Positions 24,523 through 32,045 of a DNA stretch of 49,178 nucleotides are shown here, one piece after another. This DNA is from an uncultured Collinsella sp. (GTDB lineage Bacteria > Actinomycetota > Coriobacteriia > Coriobacteriales > Coriobacteriaceae): NCBI GenBank assembly GCA_900550785.1, contig URTL01000003.1:1-49178 (forward strand), written 5' to 3'. The notes beneath the pieces were generated by a model, which searched no databases, had not been told where the DNA came from, and worked only from the letters and a program-made list of their open reading frames with translations. Made by a program: the position numbers and the translations under genes. The first letter of the stretch is position 1. Each line of letters starts with the position of its first letter.

Positions 24523-25028
24523 GTGTATTGATCAGCAACGATGCCGAGCTCGATACGCTGCTCGACGCGCAGGAGGTAGAACACATCTGCGAGGTCGTGC
24601 TTGCCGCCGAAGGCGTTGAGCGTGAAGTCGAGATTTCCCTTTCGTATGTCGACGAGGACGAGATGCACGAGCTCAACCACGAGTGGCGCGGTATCGACCG
24701 CACCACCGATGTCCTCTCGTTTGAATGCGACTCGGCCTTTGACGAGGATATTCCCGCCGACGAGACGCTTGAGCTTGGCGATATCATCCTGGCCCCGCAA
24801 GTCATTGCCCGTCAGGCCCCCGGCTTTGGCAATGCCCCTGCCGACGAGTGCCGCCTGATGCTCGTGCATGGCATGCTGCACCTGCTGGGGTATGACCATA
24901 TCGAGGACGACGAGGCCGAGGTCATGGAGGCCCGCGAGGACGCCATCCTGCGCGATCTGGCGCTCGAGCGCGGCGAGGACCCCAAGCTGGTCCACGTCGG
25001 CCCCATCACCAACCACGCCCACGACTAG
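24519..25028 (+). CDS. ybeY: Endoribonuclease YbeY
   Basis: 169 aa. Metal-dependent RNase needed for 16S rRNA 3' end maturation and ribosome quality control. The three zinc ligands are H117, H121 and H127 in HGMLHLLGYDH. TTG 24519 is used because AAAGGAG (24507-24513) is 5 bp upstream and no better in-frame start is near. It overlaps the phoH stop by 4 bp. Confidence 0.93.
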   Translation: MSVLISNDAELDTLLDAQEVEHICEVVLAAEGVEREVEISLSYVDEDEMHELNHEWRGIDRTTDVLSFECDSAFDEDIPADETLELGDIILAPQVIARQAPGFGNAPADECRLMLVHGMLHLLGYDHIEDDEAEVMEAREDAILRDLALERGEDPKLVHVGPITNHAHD

Positions 25029-25037
25029 GAGCCGTCT

Positions 25038-25415
25038 ATGATTCCCGGATCGAACAAGGACCATCCGTCCTTCTTAAAGTCGTTCTCCTACGCCATGGAG
25101 GGCTTCGTCACCGCCGTCAAGACCGAGCGCAATATTAAGGTCATGCTCGTTGCGGGCGTGTGCACCGTCATTGCCGGCTGCATCGTGGGGCTCGACATTG
25201 CCGAGTGGGCCACGATTATCATCTGTTGTGGCCTGGTGATTCACGGCGAGCTATGCAACACCGCCATGGAGGCGATTGTCGATCTGGCGACCCAGGAGCT
25301 CCATCCGCTGGCAAAGCGCGCGAAGGATATCGCCGCCGCCTCCGTATACGTTCTTTCCATCACCGCCGCGATTGTGGGCTTGCTGGTATTTGCCCACGCG
25401 CTCGGCTTTATCTAG
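25038..25415 (+). CDS. dgkA: Diacylglycerol/undecaprenol kinase, DgkA family
   Basis: 125 aa integral membrane kinase. Three hydrophobic helices are visible (about residues 35-50, 56-69 and 102-122). The family motif ELCNTAMEAIVDL lies at 71-83 and AKRAKDIAAA at 92-101. Gram-positive members mostly phosphorylate undecaprenol, recycling the cell-wall lipid carrier; which substrate is used here cannot be read. It lies between ybeY and era. Confidence 0.9.
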   Translation: MIPGSNKDHPSFLKSFSYAMEGFVTAVKTERNIKVMLVAGVCTVIAGCIVGLDIAEWATIIICCGLVIHGELCNTAMEAIVDLATQELHPLAKRAKDIAAASVYVLSITAAIVGLLVFAHALGFI

Positions 25416-25427
25416 AAAGGGATTTTC

Positions 25428-26504
25428 ATGTCCGACACTATGCAGCCTATCGATGAAATTTTGGACGACGAGGTCCTGGATGCGGCGGATGCCGAAGCGG
25501 CCGAAGCATACGAGGAAGTCGAGGAATTCGATCCGTTTGAGGGCATGAGCGACGAGGAGCTCGACGCCCTGTGCGACGAGGACGATAGCCTCGCGGGCTT
25601 TGGCGACGTTGAACCCGGTTTTCGCAGCGGCTTCGTAGCCCTGGTCGGACGCCCCAACGCCGGCAAGTCCACGCTGCTCAACGCCTGCTATGGCAAAAAG
25701 GTCGCCATCACCTCGCCGGTGGCACAGACGACCCGCCGTCGCATGCGCGCCGTCGTCAACCGTCCCGGCTACCAGCTGGTCTTTGTCGATACCCCGGGTA
25801 TTCATAAGCCCAAGGACGGCCTGGGGTCCGAGCTCAACAAGAGCGCACTGTTCGAGTTGAACGATGTCGACGTCGTCGCGTTTTTGATTGATGCCACCAA
25901 GCCCATCGGCAGGGGAGACGCCTGGGTTGCCGAGCGTGTCAGATGCGCTCGTTGCAAGAAGGTCCTGGTGCTCACCAAGGCCGATGAGGCCGACCCCGCA
26001 CAGGTCATGGAGCAGCTTAAGGCTGCCCACGAGCTTATGGAATATGACGACGAGATTGTGACGTCGTCGGTTAAGAACTTCAACGTCGATGCCTTTATAG
26101 AGACCGTTGCGCACTTTTTGCCTGAGGGTCCGCGTTGGTTCCCCGAGGACATGGGTACTGACGCTTCCGATGAGACGCTCGTTGCCGAGTTTGTGCGCGA
26201 GAAGGTCTTGCGCCGCACCCGTGATGAGATTCCGCACTCCGTTGGCGTGATCTGCGATGCGCTCGAGCAGACCAAGAAGGTGCTGCGCGTGCACGCCACC
26301 ATTTACGTCGAGCGCGAGGGCCAAAAGGGCATCATCATCGGCAAGGGCGGCGAGATGATCAAGCATATCGGTATCGACGCCCGACGCGATCTTGAACGCA
26401 TTTTTGGCACGCAGGTCTTTTTGGAGCTGGACGTGAAGGTCAAGGCCGGCTGGCGTGACGACGAGGCCCAGATTCGCCGCTTTGGCTACAACGCCGAGGA
26501 CTAA
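25428..26504 (+). CDS. era: GTPase Era with an acidic N-terminal extension
   Basis: 358 aa, about 55-60 longer than usual. Era binds the 3' end of 16S rRNA during 30S assembly. G1 GRPNAGKST is at residues 74-82, then DTPGIH (G3) and LTKADE (G4), and the C-terminal KH domain with IIIGKGGEMIKHIG. The first 62 residues hold 26 Asp/Glu and no Lys/Arg, and precede the normal Era start (SGFVALVGR). ATG 25428 has AAAGGGA upstream, and I saw no equally good start just before the G domain, so the extension is probably real. Confidence 0.93.
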   Translation: MSDTMQPIDEILDDEVLDAADAEAAEAYEEVEEFDPFEGMSDEELDALCDEDDSLAGFGDVEPGFRSGFVALVGRPNAGKSTLLNACYGKKVAITSPVAQTTRRRMRAVVNRPGYQLVFVDTPGIHKPKDGLGSELNKSALFELNDVDVVAFLIDATKPIGRGDAWVAERVRCARCKKVLVLTKADEADPAQVMEQLKAAHELMEYDDEIVTSSVKNFNVDAFIETVAHFLPEGPRWFPEDMGTDASDETLVAEFVREKVLRRTRDEIPHSVGVICDALEQTKKVLRVHATIYVEREGQKGIIIGKGGEMIKHIGIDARRDLERIFGTQVFLELDVKVKAGWRDDEAQIRRFGYNAED

Positions 26505-26519
26505 GGACGCGCGGCGCGC

Positions 26520-27269
26520 ATGGCAGGCTCCCGGACATATCGCACCAAGGTGCTCGTCCTCGACAAGACGAAGCTCAAAGAGACCGACCTGATCTTGACG
26601 ATGCTTGACGAGCGGGGGCGGCAGGTTCGTGCCGTGGCAAAGGGCGCCCGCAAACCCGGCGGACGCCTGGCTGCGCGCTGCGAGCTGTTCTGTACGGTAG
26701 ATATGCTGCTCGCACATGGACGGTCACTCGACGTGGTTTCCCAGGCCGAGCTTATGGAGGCGCCGCTCGGCGTTGCGCCCGATTACGAGACGACCTGCGC
26801 CGCAAGCGCGATCGCCGAGGTCGCGCGCGTGTGCTCGTTCGAGGACGCCGAGGACCCGTTTACCTTTGCCATCACGCAGCGAGCGCTTGCCCTGGTGGGC
26901 AGCGGGCTTGACACGGCGCATATGGACCTACTTGTGGCGGCATATGTCTTTAAGCTGCTGTCGCACGTTGGCTATCGACCCGATTTTTCGGCCTGCGTGC
27001 TGTGCGGAGACCCCATGCTGTCGTATTTTTCACCCCAGGCGGGCGGTCTCATGTGCGGGTCGTGCGCGTCGAGCGTTCCAGGTGCCGAACTGGTGTCGAC
27101 CGGTGAGACAGCATGGCTGCGCGCCCTCATGTCCATGACCTTCGATGCGCTCATGGCCGAGCGAATCGACCCGCATACGGCGGCATTCCTGCTCGGGCTT
27201 TCGCATGTGTGGGCTGCGACGCACACCGATCAACGCCTCCGTGCGATGGAATTCATGTTGGGTCGGTGA
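26520..27269 (+). CDS. recO: DNA repair protein RecO
   Basis: 249 aa. Helps load RecA onto SSB-covered single-stranded DNA in the RecFOR pathway. N-terminal OB fold (TKVLVLDKTKLKETDLILTM onward), helical domain, and a zinc site with CVLC and CGSC near residues 160-181. ATG 26520 with TAAGGA upstream, 16 bp after era. era-recO is the expected neighbour pair. Confidence 0.92.
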   Translation: MAGSRTYRTKVLVLDKTKLKETDLILTMLDERGRQVRAVAKGARKPGGRLAARCELFCTVDMLLAHGRSLDVVSQAELMEAPLGVAPDYETTCAASAIAEVARVCSFEDAEDPFTFAITQRALALVGSGLDTAHMDLLVAAYVFKLLSHVGYRPDFSACVLCGDPMLSYFSPQAGGLMCGSCASSVPGAELVSTGETAWLRALMSMTFDALMAERIDPHTAAFLLGLSHVWAATHTDQRLRAMEFMLGR

Positions 27270-27407
27270 TGATGCGCAGGCGCGGGCTGCTTGTGGTATC
27301 ATGCCGACCTGTTGGTACCTCGACCTTGGTTGCTCGCTCCACCGGCGGCTTCCCAGTCCGAGGCGAATCGAGTCGCCCGTGGGCGACGTAAAACGAAAGG
27401 TGAAACA
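27270..27407 (+). promoter_or_regulatory. rpsO leader region
   Basis: 138 bp with a TATCAT (27297-27302) that may be a -10 element, then about 100 bases of leader before the rpsO ATG. S15 leaders are often autoregulated in other bacteria, but I could not fold a recognisable S15 site by eye. Confidence 0.3.
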
Positions 27408-27686
27408 ATGACTGTTTCCAAAGAGCGCAAGGCGGAGCTGACTGCCCAGTTCGGTAACACCCCGGTCGACACCGGCAACCCCAAGGTTCAGGTCGCCATC
27501 CTGTCCGAGCGCATCAAGGAGCTGACCGAGCACATGAAGTCCCACCAGAAGGACTTCCACACCCGTCGTGGCCTGCTCATGCTCGTCGGCCGTCGTCGTC
27601 GTCTTCTCTCCTACATCAAGAAGAACGACATCGTCGAGTACCGTGAGCTCATCAAGGCTCTGGGCATCCGCGACAACATCCAGTAG
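27408..27686 (+). CDS. rpsO: 30S ribosomal protein S15
   Basis: 92 aa. Primary binding protein of the 16S central domain. MTVSKERKAELTAQFG, then DTGNPKVQVAILSERI and the conserved SHQKDFHTRRGLLMLVGRRR. ATG 27408 behind GAAAGGTG. A terminator follows, and then pnp, the widespread rpsO-pnp pair. Confidence 0.96.
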   Translation: MTVSKERKAELTAQFGNTPVDTGNPKVQVAILSERIKELTEHMKSHQKDFHTRRGLLMLVGRRRRLLSYIKKNDIVEYRELIKALGIRDNIQ

Positions 27687-27701
27687 GATTTGTACATGCT
27701 A

Positions 27702-27732
27702 AGAGCGTCCTGCGCAGCGGGGCGCTCTTTTT
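27702..27732 (+). terminator. Terminator between rpsO and pnp
   Basis: AGAGCGTCC (27702-27710) pairs with GGGCGCTCT (27720-27728), one G-T wobble, followed by five Ts. Confidence 0.85.
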
Positions 27733-27799
27733 GTGTAAGGGCGCGAACAATCACGCTCTGAAGCGTGGCGGGGGCAGGGGGCCCGCGTCACATGAGAAG

Positions 27800-27822
27800 C
27801 CCGCAGGCAAGGGGTCTGCGGG
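27800..27822 (+). other. Hairpin in the pnp leader
   Basis: CCCGCAG (27800-27806) pairs with CTGCGGG (27816-27822) just before the AAAGGAG ribosome binding site. pnp leaders are controlled by RNase III and PNPase in enteric bacteria; a similar role here is only a guess. Confidence 0.3.
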
Positions 27823-27835
27823 GTAAAGGAGAACA

Positions 27836-30082
27836 ATGACACTCGTATCCAAGACCTTTGAGCTGTACGGCAAGACCTACACCTTTGAGTCGGGCGAGCT
27901 TGCCAAGCAGGCCACCGGCGCCTGCCTGGTCAAGCAGGGTGACACCACGATGCTCGACACCGTGGTCGTCTCCAAGGAGCGTAAGAACTACGACTTCTTC
28001 CCGCTGACCGTCGACTTCAACGAGAAGATGTACGCCGCCGGCCGCATCCCGGGTGGCTACCTCAAGCGTGAGGGCCGTCCCAGTGAGAAGGCTACGCTCA
28101 CCGCGCGCATGATCGACCGTCCGATTCGCCCGAGCTTCCCGGATGGCTTCCGCAACGAGGTGCACATCGTCGCCACCTCGCTCGTCGCCGACCAGGTCAA
28201 CCCCTTCGACGTCATCAACGTCATGGGTGCTTCTCTGGCCATGACGCTCGGCGGCGTGCCCTTCGAGGGTCCGCTTGCCTGCGTGCGCATCGGCCGTAAC
28301 GTGGAGACCGGCGAGTTTATCGTCAACCCCACCTACGAGGAGCGCGAGAACTCCGATCTGGACCTGGAGCTGGGCGGCTCTGCCGACTTCATCTCGATGG
28401 TCGAGGCCGGCGCCGAGGAGATCTCCGAGGACGACATGCTCGCCGCCATGAAGTTTGGCCAGGAGGCCCTTGCTGCTTTCTGCCAGGCTCAGGACGAGTT
28501 CGTTGCCGAGTGGGAGCAGGTCAACGGCCCCATCGTCAAGAAGGAGTACCCGCTCGACCAGCCCGTCGAGGAGGTCCAGGAGCGCATCTTCGCCCACTAC
28601 GACGAGATGGCAGCCGCCCTTCGCGACGCCGACAAGCTCTCCCGTATCGGCAAGGTCGAGGCTCTGAAGGAGTCCATCCGTGCCGAGTTTACCGAGCAGG
28701 AGCAGGCCGCTTGGGAGCGCGAGATCCCCGTGGCGCTCAAGAAGCTCGAGAAGAAGGCCATGCGCACCATGGTCGTCGAGACCGGTGAGCGCGTCGACGG
28801 CCGTGCCGCCGACGAGATCCGTCCCATCATGGTGAAGGACAACTACCTGCCGCTCGTTCACGGCTCCGGCCTGTTCCAGCGTGGCCAGACCCAGGTGCTC
28901 TCCGTCCTGTCGCTCGGCATGCTCAACGAGGGCCAGCGTCTGGATACCATCGAGCCCACCGAGGGCAAGCGCTACATGCACCACTACAACTTCCCGCCTT
29001 TCTGCACCGGCGAGACCGGCCGCATGGGCAGCCCCAAGCGCCGCGAGATCGGCCATGGCAATCTGGCCGAGCGCGCTCTGCTTCCGGTGCTTCCCGACGA
29101 GAACGAGTTCCCCTACGCCATCCGCGTCGTCTCCGAGGTCATGGAGTCCAACGGCTCCTCTTCGATGGCTTCGACCTGCGGCTCCACGCTCGCCCTTATG
29201 GACGGCGGCGTGCCCATTAAGCGCCCGGTCTCCGGTATCGCCATGGGCCTGATCCAGGAGGAGGGCAAGACCGTGGTCCTGTCCGACATCCAGGGTCTCG
29301 AGGACTTCCTGGGCGACATGGACTTTAAGGTCACCGGCACCACCGAGGGCATCACCGCCCTGCAGATGGACAACAAGGCCACCGGCCTCACCTTCGACAT
29401 CCTGGCCCGCGCTCTGCAGCAGGCCAAGGAGGGTCGCGCCTTCATCCTGCAGAAGATGCTCGATGTGATCCCCGAGCCGCGCCACACCACGCGCAGCACC
29501 GCTCCGCGCATCGTCTCCATCCAGGTTCCGACCGACAAGATCCGCGACGTCATTGGTTCCGGCGGTAAGGTCATCCGCGGTATCCAGGATGAGACCGGCG
29601 CTTCGGTCGACATCCAGGAGGACGGCACCGTCTTTGTCGGCGGCACCGGCGAGTCCGTCGACCAGGCTGTCGAGCGCATCAAGCTCATCATCAAGGTTCC
29701 CGAGCCGGGCGAGGAGTACACCGGTCGCGTGGTCTCCATCCAGCCCTTCGGCGCCTTCGTCAACCTGCTGCCCGGTAAGGACGGCCTGCTGCACATCTCT
29801 CGCGTCGCCAAGGGCCGCGTGGAGAAGGTCGAGGACGTCCTCAACGTGGGCGACGAGGTCAAGGTCGTCGTCATCGAGGTTGACGATCGCGGCAAGATCT
29901 CGCTCGATCGTCTTGACAAGCCCGAGGCCCCGGCTCGCGCCGAGGGTGCTTCCGAGGGCGACGGCGAGCACTTCCAGCGCCGTGAGCGTCCGCGTCGCGA
30001 GCGCTCCGAGCGCAGCGACCGTCCGCGCCGTCCCGGCGACAACGGAGGCCGCAAGCCCCGCCGTCACCACGACGCCGAGTAA
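27836..30082 (+). CDS. pnp: Polynucleotide phosphorylase
   Basis: 748 aa. 3'-to-5' phosphorolytic exoribonuclease of RNA decay. Two RNase PH domains with a helical insert, the catalytic SNGSSSMASTCGSTLALMDG in the second, then a KH domain (GSGGKVIRGIQDETGASVDI) and an S1 domain (YTGRVVSIQPFGAFVNLLPG). The tail is rich in Arg, Glu and Ser and disordered in look. ATG 27836 behind AAAGGAG. A terminator follows. Confidence 0.96.
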   Translation: MTLVSKTFELYGKTYTFESGELAKQATGACLVKQGDTTMLDTVVVSKERKNYDFFPLTVDFNEKMYAAGRIPGGYLKREGRPSEKATLTARMIDRPIRPSFPDGFRNEVHIVATSLVADQVNPFDVINVMGASLAMTLGGVPFEGPLACVRIGRNVETGEFIVNPTYEERENSDLDLELGGSADFISMVEAGAEEISEDDMLAAMKFGQEALAAFCQAQDEFVAEWEQVNGPIVKKEYPLDQPVEEVQERIFAHYDEMAAALRDADKLSRIGKVEALKESIRAEFTEQEQAAWEREIPVALKKLEKKAMRTMVVETGERVDGRAADEIRPIMVKDNYLPLVHGSGLFQRGQTQVLSVLSLGMLNEGQRLDTIEPTEGKRYMHHYNFPPFCTGETGRMGSPKRREIGHGNLAERALLPVLPDENEFPYAIRVVSEVMESNGSSSMASTCGSTLALMDGGVPIKRPVSGIAMGLIQEEGKTVVLSDIQGLEDFLGDMDFKVTGTTEGITALQMDNKATGLTFDILARALQQAKEGRAFILQKMLDVIPEPRHTTRSTAPRIVSIQVPTDKIRDVIGSGGKVIRGIQDETGASVDIQEDGTVFVGGTGESVDQAVERIKLIIKVPEPGEEYTGRVVSIQPFGAFVNLLPGKDGLLHISRVAKGRVEKVEDVLNVGDEVKVVVIEVDDRGKISLDRLDKPEAPARAEGASEGDGEHFQRRERPRRERSERSDRPRRPGDNGGRKPRRHHDAE

Positions 30083-30105
30083 CAGCTAAACATAAGCAGC
30101 TCAAC

Positions 30106-30135
30106 AAGGGCGACTCCTAAGGGGGTCGCCCTTTT
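30106..30135 (+). terminator. Rho-independent terminator after pnp
   Basis: AAGGGCGACTCC (30106-30117) pairs with GGGGTCGCCCTT (30122-30133), one G-T wobble, loop TAAG, then Ts to 30135. Confidence 0.92.
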
Positions 30136-30373
30136 GCTTGCGCCCGGGAGGGACGCATATGAAGTTTCCTGCTCTACGGGAAACCGGCGGGATAGACCGG
30201 TTCAGATGGGGCTTTGATGCATGGGTGGTCTGTTGTTGTGCAAATGGGTATCATACTGTGGTTATTGCATCGACTCCGTGATGCATGTTTGTACGTTCCC
30301 GGCGGTCGGTTTGCCAGAAGCGCCCCGTCGGTTGTTCCAGACCCGTTTCGAAGAAAGGAAACCACACTAACCT
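30136..30373 (+). promoter_or_regulatory. rnj upstream region
   Basis: 238 bp without a gene. TATCAT (30249-30254) looks like a -10, but no -35 fits. AACCGG (30182-30187) and CCGGTT (30197-30202) form a short inverted repeat. AAAGGAAA before the start is unusually far (about 13 bases) from the ATG at 30374. Confidence 0.3.
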
Positions 30374-32044
30374 ATGGCAGCTAAAAAATCATCTCCCTTG
30401 AAGATCATCCCGCTCGGCGGCCTTGACGGCATCGGCAAGAACATGACGGTCTTCGAGTGCGGTGACGACATGGTGCTCGTCGACGCCGGTCTCATGTTCC
30501 CCGACGACTCCCAGCCCGGTATCGACCTGGTGCTTCCCGACTACACCTATGTTCTGGAGAACGAGGAGAAGCTCCGCGGTATCGTCGTCACCCACGGCCA
30601 CGAGGACCACACCGGTTCGCTTCCGTATCTGCTGCAGGACCTCAACAACAAGGTGCCCATCTTTTCGAGCAAGCTGACGCTTGGCTTTATCGAGGGCAAA
30701 CTTTCTGAGTTCCGCATCCGCGCACCCAAGTTCCGCGAGGTCAAGGGCGGCAGCCATGTCAACCTCGGCGGAATCTCGCTCGACTTCTTCTCGATGACGC
30801 ACTCCATCCCCGGCGCTCTGGGCGTGTTCATCCGCACCAACCAGGGCACCGTTATGCACACCGGCGACTTTAAGCTCGACCAGACGCCCATCGATGGTGT
30901 CACGCCCGACTATGCCGCTATCAGCCGCTTTGCCAAGCAGGGCATCGACCTGCTGCTTTCCGACTCCACCAACGCCACGGTTCCTGGCTTTACCAAGTCC
31001 GAGGCCGAGGTTGGTCCCAATCTGCTGCACGCCATCAAGAACGCCCCGGGTCGCGTGTTCGTCGCGTCGTTCTCGAGCCACATTCATCGCCTGCAGCAGA
31101 TCTGCGATGCCGCCCGTAAGTGCGGCCGTAAGGTCGTTGTGACTGGTCGCTCCATGCTCACCAACACCCGCGTCGCGCGCGAGCTGGGCTACCTCAACAT
31201 CGACGATGCCGATATCATCGATGCCTTCGATATCGATAACCTGCCCGACGACAAGATCGTCGTCATGTGCACCGGTTCGCAGGGCGAGCCGCTGTCGGCC
31301 CTGTCCCGCATGGCCAATGGCGAGCACAAGACGCTCTCCATCCACGAGGGCGATACCGTCATCCTCTCAGCAACTCCCGTTCCCGGCAACGAGAAGGCCG
31401 TCCAGCAGGTCGTCAACAGCCTGGCCAAGCTCGGCTGCGACGTGTGGGATAAGAACCGCGCTCTCGTCCACGTCTCCGGTCACGGTAGCCAGGAGGAGCT
31501 CAAGCTCCTGATGGCCATGGCCAAACCCACGTACTTTATGCCGGTTCACGGTGAGGCCGTGCATCTGCGCGCTCATGCCCAGCTCGCCCGCAAGATGGGC
31601 ATCAAGGACGATCATATCTTTATCCTCGATAACGGCGACACGCTCGAGATGCGCGGTGGTATCGTCAAGCGCGGTACACCCGTCGAGTCCGGCGTCGTCT
31701 ACGTCGACGGCCTGCGTATCGGCGATACCGACCCCATTGTCTTGCGCGATCGCCAAAAGCTCGCCAACGACGGTATGGTCACGGCCGTTGCCATCGTCTC
31801 GCTCAAGCACAAGAAGATCGAGGCCATCGAGTTCTCGGGCCGCGGTGTCTCGTTTGCCATCGACGACCAGTTCTCCGAGGATGCCTCCGCATCCATTATG
31901 AAGACGATCGAGAAGGGCAAGTTTAGCTTTACGAGCAGCGGCTCCGATGCCATTCGCAAGGCCGTGCGCGATTCGCTCTCCAACTTTATTTGGAGCCGTA
32001 CGCGCACCCGTCCGATGATCATCCCGGTCGTCATGGAGGTTTAG
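30374..32044 (+). CDS. rnj: Ribonuclease J
   Basis: 556 aa. Metallo-beta-lactamase/beta-CASP nuclease with endo- and 5'-exonuclease activity in RNA decay and rRNA maturation. The metal site HGHEDH lies at about residues 74-79, with HTGDFKLD further on, the beta-CASP region, and the C-terminal domain. It starts KIIPLGGLDGIGKNM, close to the family start, with little N-terminal extension. ftsK begins 1 bp after its stop. Confidence 0.95.
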   Translation: MAAKKSSPLKIIPLGGLDGIGKNMTVFECGDDMVLVDAGLMFPDDSQPGIDLVLPDYTYVLENEEKLRGIVVTHGHEDHTGSLPYLLQDLNNKVPIFSSKLTLGFIEGKLSEFRIRAPKFREVKGGSHVNLGGISLDFFSMTHSIPGALGVFIRTNQGTVMHTGDFKLDQTPIDGVTPDYAAISRFAKQGIDLLLSDSTNATVPGFTKSEAEVGPNLLHAIKNAPGRVFVASFSSHIHRLQQICDAARKCGRKVVVTGRSMLTNTRVARELGYLNIDDADIIDAFDIDNLPDDKIVVMCTGSQGEPLSALSRMANGEHKTLSIHEGDTVILSATPVPGNEKAVQQVVNSLAKLGCDVWDKNRALVHVSGHGSQEELKLLMAMAKPTYFMPVHGEAVHLRAHAQLARKMGIKDDHIFILDNGDTLEMRGGIVKRGTPVESGVVYVDGLRIGDTDPIVLRDRQKLANDGMVTAVAIVSLKHKKIEAIEFSGRGVSFAIDDQFSEDASASIMKTIEKGKFSFTSSGSDAIRKAVRDSLSNFIWSRTRTRPMIIPVVMEV

Positions 32045-32045
32045 T

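Noticed and set aside
27788..30070. A 760-codon open frame on the minus strand opposite pnp, and similar long minus-strand frames opposite lepA, ftsK and rnj.
   Set aside because: They are antisense shadows caused by GC-rich codons; the plus strand encodes complete, conserved proteins and the minus frames show no domain.
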